Source: an uncultured Denitrobacterium sp. (GTDB lineage Bacteria; Actinomycetota; Coriobacteriia; Coriobacteriales; Eggerthellaceae). Taken from it: a stretch of 53,489 bases of DNA. The position numbers and the translations under genes were made by a program. Under the pieces are notes generated by a model. It saw only the letters and a list, made by a program, of their open reading frames with translations, had not been told where the DNA came from and searched no databases. Positions 26,896-36,388 of the stretch are shown here, in pieces; within the stretch, counting starts at the first letter, position 1; each line of letters starts with the position of its first letter. The stretch spans positions 1 through 53,489 of the forward strand of contig CAJOOG010000050.1 in NCBI GenBank assembly GCA_905236045.1, written 5' to 3'.

Positions 26896-27954
26896 ATGGT
26901 GAAGGCCAACGAGCAGACGCGGCGCGTGATGGTGGGCGGCGTGCCCGTGGGCGCCGGAGCGCCGTGCGCGGTGCAATCCATGCTGAACGCCCCGGCAGAC
27001 GACGTGCAGGCCAACTTGGAGCAAATCGGGCGCTTGGCGCAGGCCGGGTGCGAGATCGTGCGCATGGCCATCCCGCGTCGCTCGTGTCTGGATGCGTTCC
27101 AGGCGGTGTGCGAGGCCTCGCCGCTTCCCGTGGTGGCGGATATCCACTTCGATGCCGAGACGGCCATCCAGGCGGCGCGTCGCGGGGCGGCCAAGCTGCG
27201 CATCAACCCCGGCAATATCGGCGGATTGGCGAAGACCGATGCCGTCATCGATGCCGCGGGCGAGGCGGGCATCCCCATCCGCGTGGGCGTGAATGCCGGC
27301 TCGCTCGACGACGCGCTGGCGGCGCGGCAGGACCTGACGCTGCCGGAGAAGCTCGTGGAATCCGCCGCCGGGTACGCGCGGTATTTCACGGCGAGGGGTT
27401 TTACGGATTTGGTCGTCTCGACGAAGGCGAGCGACGTGCCCACGACCGTGGCCGCGTATCGCCTGATGAGTGAGCGCCTGCCGGAAGTGCCGCTGCATAT
27501 CGGCGTAACCGAGGCCGGCACGCTGTTCCAGGGTCTGGTGAAGAGCGCAAGCGGTTTGGGCATTCTGCTCGAGGAGGGCATCGGCGACACGATGCGCATA
27601 AGCCTGACGGACGACCCGGTGGAGGAGGTGCACGCCTGCTGGACGCTGCTTTCCGCCCTGGGCCTGCGCCGTCGCAGCCCCGAGTTGGTGAGCTGCCCCA
27701 CCTGCGGACGCTGCCAGGTGGACCTGATCGCCCTGGCGAAGGAAGTGGAAGAGCGTCTGCGCGGCGTGGCGAAGCCGTTGAAAGTGGCGGTGATGGGCTG
27801 CGTGGTGAACGGCCCTGGCGAGGCGGCCGACGCCGATATAGGCGTGGCCTGCGGCGCCGGCCAAGGCGTGCTATTCGCGGGCGGGGAGACGCTGCGTAAG
27901 GTCCCCGAGGCCGAGATAGTGGATGCGCTGATGGACGAGCTCGTCCGCCTGTAA
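26896..27954 (+). CDS. ispG: 4-hydroxy-3-methylbut-2-enyl diphosphate synthase (flavodoxin/ferredoxin)
   Basis: The 352-residue iron-sulfur enzyme converts methylerythritol cyclodiphosphate to HMBPP in the MEP isoprenoid pathway. Seen: the TIM-barrel N-terminal block VMVGGVPVGAGAPCAVQSM, VADIHFD, LRINPGNIG, and the C-terminal cluster region SCPTCGRC with GCVVNGPGEA, which supplies the three Cys and one Glu that bind the 4Fe-4S cluster. Length matches the short bacterial form. GGAGGAGGGAC precedes the ATG. It begins 22 bases after the protease stop and is probably co-transcribed with it. Confidence 0.96.
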   Translation: MVKANEQTRRVMVGGVPVGAGAPCAVQSMLNAPADDVQANLEQIGRLAQAGCEIVRMAIPRRSCLDAFQAVCEASPLPVVADIHFDAETAIQAARRGAAKLRINPGNIGGLAKTDAVIDAAGEAGIPIRVGVNAGSLDDALAARQDLTLPEKLVESAAGYARYFTARGFTDLVVSTKASDVPTTVAAYRLMSERLPEVPLHIGVTEAGTLFQGLVKSASGLGILLEEGIGDTMRISLTDDPVEEVHACWTLLSALGLRRRSPELVSCPTCGRCQVDLIALAKEVEERLRGVAKPLKVAVMGCVVNGPGEAADADIGVACGAGQGVLFAGGETLRKVPEAEIVDALMDELVRL

Positions 27955-28052
27955 GGGGCCAGCCCGGTCGCACGGGAGTTTCATCATGCCCACATGGGGA
28001 TGTTGTATTATGGTGCGTTCAAGTTACGCCGTACACGAGAGAATCGAACATC

Positions 28053-29816
28053 ATGACCCAGATCACCCGCATGAGCACCCTGTACGCTCCCACGCTCAAG
28101 GAGGTCCCCACCGAGGCTGCCCTCGCCAGCCATAGGCTGCTGCTGCGTGCCGGCTTCATCCGCAAAAGCGCGACCGGGCTCTATAGCTACCTGCCGCTCG
28201 GCTGGCGCGTCATCCGCAAGATCGAGCAGATCGTGCGCGAGGAGATGGACGCCATCGGCGCACAGGAGATGATGATGCCCATCCTGCAGCCCGCCGAGCT
28301 CTGGCACGAAAGCAACCGTTGGGACGACTACGGCCCCGAGCTCATGCGCATGGACGACCGCCACGGCGCGGGTCTGTGTCTGGGGCCCACGCACGAGGAG
28401 CTGATAGCGGATTTGGTCCGCAACGAGCTGAAGAGCTACAAGCAGCTGCCGACCACGCTCTACCAGATGCAGTCGAAATTCCGCGATGAAATCCGCCCCC
28501 GCTTCGGGCTGATGCGCAGCCGCGAGTTCATAATGAAGGACGCCTACAGCTTCAACGTCGACGAGGAGAGCCTGCACGAATCGTATGCCCAGATGAGCAA
28601 GGCCTACGGGCGCATCTGCGACCGGCTGGGCCTCAGGTGGCGTGCCGTAGATGCGGACTCCGGGCAAATCGGCGGCAGCACGACCTGCGAATACCATGCG
28701 CTTGCGGACGCGGGCGAGGCCGAGCTCGTGAGCTGCTCGTGCGGGTTCGCCAGCAACACCGAGGTGGCCGAGTGCATTCCGCATCCCACGTCGCAGGGCG
28801 AAACGGAGCTGCGCCGCATCGAGACCCCGGGCGTGGCGACCATCGCCGACCTGGCCGCGTTCGTGGGGGTCCCCGAGAGCAGCACGGTGAAGGCCCTGGT
28901 GGGCAAGGACGCCGAAGGCACGCCCGTGGCCGTGTTCATTCCGGGGGATCACGAGCTGGGCGAGATAAAGATCGAGCGTGCGGTGCCCGGCTTCGAGTTC
29001 ATGACCGACGAGGAGATGGAGGACGCGGGCCTTCCCAAGGGCTCCATCGGGCCGGTGGGCCTGCCCGAGGGCGTGCGCATCTTGGCCGACCGCAGCTTGG
29101 AGGTCATCGACGGCTGGCTCGTGGGAGCCAACGAGCACGGCTTCCACTACGCCGGCGCACTGCGTGGGCGCGACTTCGAAGTGGACGAGTTTGCCGACCT
29201 GTGCACGGCGAAGGCGGGCGACGCCTGCCCCGAATGCGGCAATGCGTTGGAAGTGAACCGCGGTATCGAGGTGGGGCAGGTCTTCGAGCTCGGCGACAAG
29301 TACAGCCGCACCATGGGCGCGACCTTCCTGGGCAAGGACGGCAAAGAGCACTATTTCCAGATGGGCTGCTACGGCGTGGGCATCTCGCGTTGCATGGCCG
29401 CCGTCGTCGAGCAGCATAACGACGAATACGGCATCCAGTGGCCGGCATCGGTGGCGCCGGCGCACGTGTGCGTGCTGCCGTTGGTGGTGGGCGACGACGC
29501 AGTTCAGCCCGTGGCGGAGCGAATTGCCGCGCAGCTGGCGGATCTGGGCGTGGAGGTGGTCATCGACGACCGCAAGGAGCGCCCCGGCGTGAAGTTCGCC
29601 GAAGCCGACCTGATGGGCTGGCCGTTGCAGCTGATAGTGGGCAAGCGCGGCGTGGCCGACGAGGAGATAGAGGTGAAGAACCGCCAGAGCGGCGAGAAGA
29701 CCACGGTGTCCTTCTCTGCTTTCCGCGAGGCGCTGACCTTCGCCAGCAAGGCGAAGTCGCGGCTGACCGCCTTCTTGGACAGCATTGGCAATGTGGCCGT
29801 TCCCTCTGCCCGCTAG
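28053..29816 (+). CDS. proS: Prolyl-tRNA synthetase (bacterial type with editing insertion)
   Basis: The 587-residue class II synthetase charges tRNA-Pro. Motif 1 (residues about 35-70, GLYSYLPLGWRVIRKIEQIV...), motif 2 (SKFRDEIRPRFGLMRSREF) and motif 3 (MGCYGVGISRCMAAVVEQ) are all present, along with the INS editing domain between motifs 2 and 3 (roughly 220-400), which hydrolyses mischarged Ala-tRNA. The anticodon-binding domain follows. The usual length for this form is about 570. Starts at ATG 28053, 98 bases after ispG. It completes the rseP-ispG-proS order. Confidence 0.97.
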   Translation: MTQITRMSTLYAPTLKEVPTEAALASHRLLLRAGFIRKSATGLYSYLPLGWRVIRKIEQIVREEMDAIGAQEMMMPILQPAELWHESNRWDDYGPELMRMDDRHGAGLCLGPTHEELIADLVRNELKSYKQLPTTLYQMQSKFRDEIRPRFGLMRSREFIMKDAYSFNVDEESLHESYAQMSKAYGRICDRLGLRWRAVDADSGQIGGSTTCEYHALADAGEAELVSCSCGFASNTEVAECIPHPTSQGETELRRIETPGVATIADLAAFVGVPESSTVKALVGKDAEGTPVAVFIPGDHELGEIKIERAVPGFEFMTDEEMEDAGLPKGSIGPVGLPEGVRILADRSLEVIDGWLVGANEHGFHYAGALRGRDFEVDEFADLCTAKAGDACPECGNALEVNRGIEVGQVFELGDKYSRTMGATFLGKDGKEHYFQMGCYGVGISRCMAAVVEQHNDEYGIQWPASVAPAHVCVLPLVVGDDAVQPVAERIAAQLADLGVEVVIDDRKERPGVKFAEADLMGWPLQLIVGKRGVADEEIEVKNRQSGEKTTVSFSAFREALTFASKAKSRLTAFLDSIGNVAVPSAR

Positions 29817-29831
29817 TCCGGGGTCGTCGCT

Positions 29832-31166
29832 GTGAGGGAGTCGGTGCGCACGCCCGAGTTGCTGGCTCCTGCCGGCGGGTGGGAGCAGCTGCAATACGCC
29901 ATCCGATTCGGGGCGGATGCAGTGTATTTGGCCACGGATCGCTTCGGCATGCGCCAGCGGGCGGAGAACTTTCCTCTCGATGAGGTGCCCCGCGCGGTGG
30001 CCTACGCGCATAAGTACGGCGTGCGGGTGCACGTGACCTGCAACACGCTCATGCACGAGGCGGATTTCGAGACGCTGCCGGGTTATTTGCGTGCGCTGAA
30101 GGAGGCCGGGGCGGATGCTGTGCTGGTAAGCGATCTGGGTGCGCTCGAGCAGGCCCGCGAAGTGGCCCCGCAGCTGGAAATCCATGTGAGCACGCAGGCC
30201 AGCGTGTCGAACGCCCGCGCCGCCTTGTCGTGGTACAGGTTGGGCGCCAAGCGTATCGTGTGCGCCCGCGAGATGAGCCTGGAGGCGATCCGTCGGATGC
30301 GCGAGCAGCTGCCCCGCGAACTGGAGCTGGAATGCTTCGTGCACGGCAGCATGTGCATGGCAGTGTCCGGCCGCTGTCTGATAAGCGACTTCATGACCGG
30401 CCGCAGCGCCACCAACGGCCATTGCTCGCAGCCCTGCCGCTGGAACTACTCGCTGGTCGAGGAGAATCGTCCGGGGCAGTATTTCCCCATAGAGCAGGAC
30501 GAGAACGGCAGCTACATTATGAACGCGCACGACCTGAACATGCTGGCGCACCTGGACGACCTGGTGCGAGCCGGCGTGGATTCGGTGAAGATCGAAGGAC
30601 GCAACAAGAAGGCGTTCTACGTGGCAACGGTGGTGAACGCGTACCGCCAGGTGCTCGACGGGGCCGACCCCGCGCTGCTCGCGGGGGAGCTCGAGGCGGT
30701 GAGTCATCGTCCCTACGACACGGGGTTCTACTACGGGCCTGCGCATCAGGCCGTATCCAGCGACGCCTATCTGCGCTATTACGACTGGGCTGCCGACGTG
30801 TTGTCGTGTCGGGTGTTGGAGGCGCAGGCCGCCGCACGGGCCGCGGGCGCGGCGGATGCGGCGCAGGCGGCCGGCGCGCCGCTTTTCGAGGCGGAAGTGC
30901 TCTGTCGCAACCGCTTCGAGGAAGGCGACGAGCTCGAAGTCCTCTCTCCCCGCAGTCCCGTGCGCCGTTTCACCGTCTCGCGCATCCGTTTGGTCGTGCC
31001 TCCCGACCCCGACCTGCCGGGTATCGAGTTTCCGGAACGGCCCGTGTGCATCGCCAATCGCGCCATGGACCGCTATCGGATCCACGCTCCCTTCGAGCTG
31101 CGCGAGCACGACATCCTGCGCATCGCGCGTCCCGGTCGGACGACCGAGCGCCGCGATCGCCTCTAA
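29832..31166 (+). CDS. Peptidase U32 family protein, probable tRNA-modification (TrhP-like) enzyme
   Basis: The 444-residue protein begins TPELLAPAGGWEQLQYAIRFGADAVYL and contains the U32 signature ECFVHGSMCMAVSGRC, plus GHCSQPCRWNY. U32 proteins such as TrhP/YegQ hydroxylate tRNA uridine-34 and RlhA modifies 23S rRNA; the older collagenase label is misleading. The conserved Cys residues in the signature and GHCSQPC are likely Fe-S ligands. A Glu/Ala-rich stretch near 330-350 precedes a C-terminal beta domain. It starts with GTG at 29832, 15 bases after proS, probably in the same operon. Which RNA is modified is not known. Confidence 0.88.
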   Translation: MRESVRTPELLAPAGGWEQLQYAIRFGADAVYLATDRFGMRQRAENFPLDEVPRAVAYAHKYGVRVHVTCNTLMHEADFETLPGYLRALKEAGADAVLVSDLGALEQAREVAPQLEIHVSTQASVSNARAALSWYRLGAKRIVCAREMSLEAIRRMREQLPRELELECFVHGSMCMAVSGRCLISDFMTGRSATNGHCSQPCRWNYSLVEENRPGQYFPIEQDENGSYIMNAHDLNMLAHLDDLVRAGVDSVKIEGRNKKAFYVATVVNAYRQVLDGADPALLAGELEAVSHRPYDTGFYYGPAHQAVSSDAYLRYYDWAADVLSCRVLEAQAAARAAGAADAAQAAGAPLFEAEVLCRNRFEEGDELEVLSPRSPVRRFTVSRIRLVVPPDPDLPGIEFPERPVCIANRAMDRYRIHAPFELREHDILRIARPGRTTERRDRL

Positions 31167-31252
31167 TCCGCACTTGGCTCGAACTGCCGTTCGCGGCGTC
31201 CCTCGGCATGCTATCATGGGCCAACCGAAACCGATTGGAAAGGACCGGCACC

Positions 31253-31555
31253 ATGGGAAAACGCGCCGAAGAAGAACTCGATATGAAGTATGAGGACCTG
31301 GCCATGTACCTGCGGACGAACCACGCCGTGTACATGCAGGTGGGCGTGAATACCTACTATCTTACGGATGCGAATTCCCACGATTGGCGCGCGCAGGACA
31401 CCAATTGCCTGAACGACAAGGGCCACTACGTGGATTGCACGGAGCTAGTGCCTTCAATCGAGGAGTTCCTGGCGCTGCCGTTCGTGGACGGCAAGACCAT
31501 CGAGCAGCAGTTTGCGAAAGCGACGTTTTTCGCCAGCGTGAAAGCCGAGGCTTAG
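31253..31555 (+). CDS. Small conserved-looking protein of unknown function
   Basis: This 100-residue soluble protein starts MGKRAEEELDMKYEDLAMYL and has aromatic and Cys-bearing stretches (YYLTDANSHDW, DTNCLNDKGHYVDCTEL). No known domain is recognised. The ATG at 31253 has GGAAAGGA at suitable spacing, and codon use resembles its neighbours, so it is likely real. Its stop codon overlaps that of the next, convergent gene by four bases. Function unknown; the two Cys are too few to argue for a metal site. Confidence 0.7.
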   Translation: MGKRAEEELDMKYEDLAMYLRTNHAVYMQVGVNTYYLTDANSHDWRAQDTNCLNDKGHYVDCTELVPSIEEFLALPFVDGKTIEQQFAKATFFASVKAEA

Positions 31556-32043
31556 GCCGTTTCGGCCTCTGCCTCCTGGACGGCGCCCGCTCCTGCCTCC
31601 TGGGCAGAGGCTTTCGCCTCGTCGGTCGCCCTCGCCGTGCGCTTGCGCTTGGAGTCCTCTTCGGGGGTCACGTTGGCGGCGAATTCCTCCCAGGTGGCCT
31701 TCTTCGTCTTCTCGATGTCCTTCAGCGCCTCCTTCCAGCGCCGATTGTTCTCGGCGGTGGGCAGCGTGGTCTTGAAGGCGTGGGTGAAGATGGTCTTCTC
31801 CGGCTTGCGCAGCCCGGGTATCACCACCAAAAGCGGCACCATCGGATATCCCATGCGGTCGCAGTACGCGCACAGGACGTTGAGGTCGTCTACGTTGGCG
31901 CGCTTCCAGGAGCGGTCGCCGAGCAGGTCCTTCAGCTGGTCCTCCTCCACGAGCAGCTCATCGGTCTCTCCCCCCACGCGATCCTGCGCCCATTCAATCA
32001 GCTTCAAGGCGATTTTCTTCTGACGGTCGGTGAGGGTTTCCAT
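31552..32043 (-). CDS. Unknown protein with charged Ala/Glu-rich tail
   Basis: The chosen ATG at 32043 (AGGCCAGGAC upstream) gives 163 residues; six more are possible from 32061. The first 110 residues have a globular look: TDRQKKIALKLIEWAQDR, then DLNVLCAYCDRMGYPMVPLLVVIPG. The last 40 are Lys/Ala/Glu-rich and probably disordered. No catalytic motif or known domain is recognised, and it has no membrane helix or signal. Convergent with the preceding small gene, sharing overlapping stops. Confidence 0.7.
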   Translation of the reverse strand: METLTDRQKKIALKLIEWAQDRVGGETDELLVEEDQLKDLLGDRSWKRANVDDLNVLCAYCDRMGYPMVPLLVVIPGLRKPEKTIFTHAFKTTLPTAENNRRWKEALKDIEKTKKATWEEFAANVTPEEDSKRKRTARATDEAKASAQEAGAGAVQEAEAETA

Positions 32044-32201
32044 GTCCTGGCCTTTCTTCACGGCTCGTTTACATACGCCTCCATGATAGCGCGAATCGCC
32101 GCATGGCGGGAAATCGGTGCGCTACAATCCCGATGATGCGAAATCGGAGCCGGATGCGCGGCACGCTGTTCCCGAGGCCCCACTTGGAGAAAGGCAGGAG
32201 C

Positions 32202-35111
32202 ATGTTCGAACCAGGAGAGAAGTTGCATGGTTTTACGGTGGAATCGCGCGAGGCGCTGGCGGAAATCGATGGAGAGGCCATCGTCATGCGGCATCGGAAG
32301 AGCGGCGCGCGCCTGCTCTACCTGCGTAACGAGGACGAGAACAAGGCCTTCAGCATAGCCTTCCGCACTCCCCCTGCCGACGACACGGGCGTCTTCCATA
32401 TCCTGGAGCACAGCGTGCTGTGCGGCTCGCGCAAGTTCCCCGTCAAGGAGCCTTTCGTGAACCTGCTGAAGACCAGCATGCAGACGTTTCTGAACGCCCT
32501 TACCTTCCCGGACAAGACGATGTATCCGGTGGCGAGTACCAACATGCAGGACCTGCTGAACCTGACCGACGTCTATTTGGACGCCGTGCTGCACCCGCGC
32601 ATTTACCAGGAGCGCGAGATCTTCGAGCAGGAGGGCTGGCACTACGAACTGGGGGAGGACGACGCCGACCTGAGGTATAACGGCGTGGTCTTCAACGAGA
32701 TGAAAGGCGCCCTGTCCGAGCCGGGCAGCGTGCTCTACCATGCCATGAACCGCGCACTGTTCCCTAAGAGCTGCTATGCCTTCGAGAGCGGCGGGCATCC
32801 GCGTAAGATTCCCACGCTCCTCTACGAGGATTACCTGGATGCCCACGCGCGTCACTACCGTTTGGACAACAGCTACATCGTGCTCTATGGCGATTTGGAC
32901 GCCCCGCGCATGCTGGCGTTTCTGGACGAGAAGTACCTGGGTGTCGAAGAGCCGCGCACGGATGCCCCTCCCAATCCCATGGGCTCCTACGATCCGTGCA
33001 TGCCCGACCTGGTGCATGTCCCCATGCCCACGGCACCCGAGAATGCCACGGTGGGGTTGGGATACGCGGTGGGCGCCCCGCACGATTTCGAGCGCGTGCT
33101 GGCGGCCGATGTGCTTATGGACGCCCTGATGGGCGGCAACGAAAGTCCCATCAAGCGCGCGCTGCTCGACGCCGATCTGGGCGGCGACTGCACCGCCTAT
33201 CTGATGGACTCGCAGGCCTGCGATTCCGCGCTGTTCGTCCTTCGCCATGCCAAGCCGGGCGTGGCGAAGGAATTCCAGCGGGTCGTCGAGGAGCAGGCGG
33301 CGCGTCTGGTGCGCGAGGGCATCCCGCGCGATATGCTGGAGGCCTCCCTCTCGCAGATGGCCTTCGATCTGCGAGAGCGCGATCGCGGGATGGCCGATGG
33401 CGTCGCGCTGGCCATGAACGCGCTTTCCGGCTGGCTCTACGACGATGGCGATGCGACGTCGTGCCTTCGCTACGAGGAGCCGTTGGCGCACATGCGCGAG
33501 GGGCTGGACGAGGGCTACTTCGAGCGCGTGCTGAAAGAGCTGATATGCGACAGCACTCACAAGGCGCTGGTGGATGTGGTGCCCATGCGGGAAGAGGGGG
33601 GAGGCGAAGAGGCTCGGGAGCTCGCGCGGAAGGCCGCGGAGTTGGCAGCGGAGGATGTGGCGAAGATCCGCGAGGACGTGGCCGCCCTGCGCCTGCGTCA
33701 GGAGGCTCCCGATGCGCCCGAGGACCTGGCCAAGCTCCCGCAGCTGCACGTGGCCGACATAGGTCCCGCCCGCCCCGACCCCCCCTTCGAGCTGCGAGAG
33801 GACGGCCCTCTGCCGTGCCTGGCCCACATCATGCCCACGCGCAACATCGCCTACCTCTACGGCTACTTCGACCTGGGGCGCTTCTCGTGGGAGGACCAGC
33901 CCTACTTTACCATCCTCTGCATGCTGCTGGGCGCACTGGGCACCGAGGATCGCACGCCGGCGGAAGTGGATACGTGGCAGCGCAGTCACCTGGGCAGCCT
34001 GCGGTTCTTCGTGGAGAACCACGTGGATTGGAACGACCCTGCGGATGTGTCGGTGAAGCTGACGGTGAGCGCGAGCTCCCTCTCCGAGGAGATAGGGAAC
34101 CTGGCTGCCATCCCCCGCGAGATCTGGGAGCACACGCGCTTCGACGATGCGGAGCGCATCCGCGACATCCTGGTGCAGCGCCGGGTTGCAATGGAGCAAT
34201 CGTTTGCGAACAGCGGACACAGTTGGGCGATGGGCCGCCTGGGGTCGTACCTGTATCCCGCGGGCAAGCTCTCCGAGCAGCAGGCCGGCGTGGATTTCTA
34301 CTCCTTCCTTTGCGACCTGATAGAGGATTTCGATATGCGTGCCGCCGGCCTGTGCGAGCACTTGGAGTCGCTGCGTGCCTGCGCTTTCTCGGGCGAGGGA
34401 TTCCTGGCGAGCTTCGGCGGCAGCGAAGAGGACTATGCGCGCTTCTGGGAGGCGGCAGGCGATTGGGGACTTGCGGGCGTTGGGGCGAGCGCGGCTGCGG
34501 ACGGCGAGTCTCGGCTGAGGATTCCGGAGGCCGCCGTGCTGCGCGAGGCGTTCACGGTGCCGACGGATGTGGTCTATGCCGCACGCGGCGCGAACTTGAA
34601 TGTGCTGGGCGAATACAGCGGCACCTGGTCGGTTGCGGCGAACGTCTTGACGCTCGATTACCTCTGGAACGAGGTGCGCGTGAAGGGTGGCGCGTATGGC
34701 ACCGCCTTCCGTCGCGCCCCCACGGGTTTCGGGCGCTTCTACAGCTACAGGGACCCGCATCTGGACGAAACGCTCGAGCGCTTCGCGGCAGCGGGGGATT
34801 GGTTGGAGGAATTCGACCCCGATTCCGACGAGATGGAAGGCTATATCGTCTCGACGGTGGCCACGCACGATGCCCCGGTGAAACCCCGCGCCGTGATGCG
34901 TCGGCAGGATGCGACCTACTTCGCGAAGGCGCCGGAGGGCTATCGCGACCGGATGCGTGCAGAGATGCTGGGCGCGACCTCCGAGCGGATCCGCTCCTTC
35001 GCACCCGCCCTGCGGCAGGCCGGCACGTCGCAAGCCGTCTGCGTCTTCGGAAACGCCGGGATAATAGAGGCGTCCGTCGAGCCCCTCGAGCGTAAAGACC
35101 TGTTCGGCTAG
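32202..35111 (+). CDS. M16C-family zinc metalloprotease (presequence protease / insulinase-like)
   Basis: The 969-residue enzyme carries the inverted zinc motif HxxEH as HILEH (66-70) in VFHILEHSVLCGSRKFP, with the downstream Glu expected in the NEMKGALSEPGS region. The layout of two M16-type halves joined by a central linker matches M16C presequence protease/YydB-like enzymes, which degrade peptides inside a closed chamber. No signal peptide, so the substrates should be cytosolic oligopeptides. The start at 32202 has AGGCAGGAG; the open frame extends further up without coding character. It appears as a single-gene unit divergent from the previous gene. Confidence 0.92.
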   Translation: MFEPGEKLHGFTVESREALAEIDGEAIVMRHRKSGARLLYLRNEDENKAFSIAFRTPPADDTGVFHILEHSVLCGSRKFPVKEPFVNLLKTSMQTFLNALTFPDKTMYPVASTNMQDLLNLTDVYLDAVLHPRIYQEREIFEQEGWHYELGEDDADLRYNGVVFNEMKGALSEPGSVLYHAMNRALFPKSCYAFESGGHPRKIPTLLYEDYLDAHARHYRLDNSYIVLYGDLDAPRMLAFLDEKYLGVEEPRTDAPPNPMGSYDPCMPDLVHVPMPTAPENATVGLGYAVGAPHDFERVLAADVLMDALMGGNESPIKRALLDADLGGDCTAYLMDSQACDSALFVLRHAKPGVAKEFQRVVEEQAARLVREGIPRDMLEASLSQMAFDLRERDRGMADGVALAMNALSGWLYDDGDATSCLRYEEPLAHMREGLDEGYFERVLKELICDSTHKALVDVVPMREEGGGEEARELARKAAELAAEDVAKIREDVAALRLRQEAPDAPEDLAKLPQLHVADIGPARPDPPFELREDGPLPCLAHIMPTRNIAYLYGYFDLGRFSWEDQPYFTILCMLLGALGTEDRTPAEVDTWQRSHLGSLRFFVENHVDWNDPADVSVKLTVSASSLSEEIGNLAAIPREIWEHTRFDDAERIRDILVQRRVAMEQSFANSGHSWAMGRLGSYLYPAGKLSEQQAGVDFYSFLCDLIEDFDMRAAGLCEHLESLRACAFSGEGFLASFGGSEEDYARFWEAAGDWGLAGVGASAAADGESRLRIPEAAVLREAFTVPTDVVYAARGANLNVLGEYSGTWSVAANVLTLDYLWNEVRVKGGAYGTAFRRAPTGFGRFYSYRDPHLDETLERFAAAGDWLEEFDPDSDEMEGYIVSTVATHDAPVKPRAVMRRQDATYFAKAPEGYRDRMRAEMLGATSERIRSFAPALRQAGTSQAVCVFGNAGIIEASVEPLERKDLFG

Positions 35112-35190
35112 CGTCCCGCCTGCGGGTGGCCGATTGCGCGCTTGCCTTCTGCGTGATGGTCGTCTGTCTCACGGGGTCCGTTGTGCGGGG

Positions 35191-36153
35191 CTAGTCGCCG
35201 GCTAGGTCGGCTTTCGCCGCTTGCCAGAGTTCGTTCAGCCCGGCGGCGTCGAAGTCGTCTATGCGCTTGCCTTGCGCATGCGCTGCGGCCTCCATGTGCT
35301 CCCAGCGGCGGGTGAACTTGTCGCAGGCCAGGCGCAGGCAGCTTTCCGCATCCAGATGCTCGCGTCTCGCCACGTTCACCAGGGAGAACAGCACGTCGCC
35401 GAATTCGAGTTCGGCTTCGCGGGAACGGGGAGGGGCCGCTTTGAATTCCGCGATCTCGCTTTCGACTTGGCTCCACACGTCCTCCGTCGAGTCCCACTCG
35501 AAGCCTACGCTCACGGCTTTGCGGCTGGTGTCCTGAGCGCGCATCAGCGCCGGCTGCTCGCGTGGCACGTCCTCGAGCAACCCGCGGGGGGCGGGCGCGT
35601 CCGCCCCCGCAGCCCGCAGCTTCTCGGCACGGGCGGCATCCTTCATCTTGCGCTCGTGGGCCTTCACCACATCCCAGAGGTCGAGCACGGCATCGGCGGA
35701 TAGGCCCTCTCCGCCTTCTGCCCGCGCCTTTTTCTCGGCCGCGGCCCTGGCTTCCTCGAGGTCCTGCTCGGTCATGCCCGCGGCCTCCATGGCCGCTTGC
35801 GCCCCGAAGACGTGGGGATGGCGTCGCACGATCTTCTCATTTGCATCGTGCGCCACGTCGTCGATGGTGAACTCGCCGGCATCCGCGGCTATCTGCGCCT
35901 GCAGCACGACTTCGAGCAGCACGTCGCCAAGCTCCTCCCGCAGGTGCTCGATGTCGTTTTCCTCGATGGCGCCGACGGCTTCGTACGCTTCCTCGATCAT
36001 GTTCTTGGCGATGCTGGCGTGCGTCTGTTTCAGGTCCCAAGGGCATCCGCCTTCGGGGCGGCGAAGGGCGGCGATGGTCTCGACGAAGGCGTTGAATTCG
36101 GGATGGTCGGCGGCGGTGGCGGGATCGGGCGCGGGCTGGAATTGCTCGGGCAT
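35191..36153 (-). CDS. mazG: Nucleoside triphosphate pyrophosphohydrolase MazG
   Basis: The 320-residue protein has two MazG domains. The N-terminal one shows RPEGGCPWDLKQTH, EEAYEAVGAI and EELGDVLLEVV (EExxE and ExxD metal sites); the second shows ESEIAEFKAA with ELEFGDVLFSLVN. Between them is a long Ala-rich linker (about 150-200) longer than in E. coli MazG, which has 263 residues. The enzyme removes non-canonical or excess NTPs. The ATG at 36153 has AGGAAG upstream; an earlier in-frame start at 36210 is weaker. Convergent with the M16C gene. Confidence 0.93.
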   Translation of the reverse strand: MPEQFQPAPDPATAADHPEFNAFVETIAALRRPEGGCPWDLKQTHASIAKNMIEEAYEAVGAIEENDIEHLREELGDVLLEVVLQAQIAADAGEFTIDDVAHDANEKIVRRHPHVFGAQAAMEAAGMTEQDLEEARAAAEKKARAEGGEGLSADAVLDLWDVVKAHERKMKDAARAEKLRAAGADAPAPRGLLEDVPREQPALMRAQDTSRKAVSVGFEWDSTEDVWSQVESEIAEFKAAPPRSREAELEFGDVLFSLVNVARREHLDAESCLRLACDKFTRRWEHMEAAAHAQGKRIDDFDAAGLNELWQAAKADLAGD

Positions 36154-36271
36154 GGGGCTTCCTCTCCTTTCGCATGCGGACGTGCTTGGTGCGCATGCGG
36201 GACGGCGCATGCGGGGCGCGTTCGACCATCATAGCGCGCCCGCGACTTTATGGAGAAATCTGCATCCGGAC

Positions 36272-36299
36272 TTGACCCGTCATGCTGGTTTGCTAACAT
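36272..36299 (+). promoter_or_regulatory. Promoter of tRNA-Ala
   Basis: TTGACC (36272-36277) and TAACAT (36294-36299) are separated by 16 bases, and the -10 ends 13 bases before the mature tRNA 5' end, as expected for a stable RNA promoter. Confidence 0.7.
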
Positions 36300-36312
36300 A
36301 TCCGTTGCTTTT

Positions 36313-36388
36313 GGGGCATTAGCTCAGCTGGGAGAGCGTTTGACTGGCAGTCAAGAGGTCAGGGGTTCGATCCCCCTATGCTCCACCA
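36313..36388 (+). tRNA. tRNA-Ala (anticodon GGC), CCA encoded
   Basis: The 76-base gene forms a full cloverleaf. The acceptor GGGGCAT pairs with ATGCTCC (one G-U), the D-arm is GCTCAGCTGGGAGAGC, the anticodon stem TTTGA/TCAAG has loop CTGGCAG with anticodon GGC (36346-36348), and the T-arm is AGGGG TTCGATC CCCCT. It ends with A-CCA in the DNA. It decodes GCC/GCU alanine codons. Its 3' end borders the accessory island. Confidence 0.97.

Noticed and set aside
28008-31217. 1069-codon minus-strand open frame opposite proS and the U32 gene
   Set aside because: Shadow frame; composition is His/Arg/Ala-rich with no domains, while the plus strand encodes complete known proteins.
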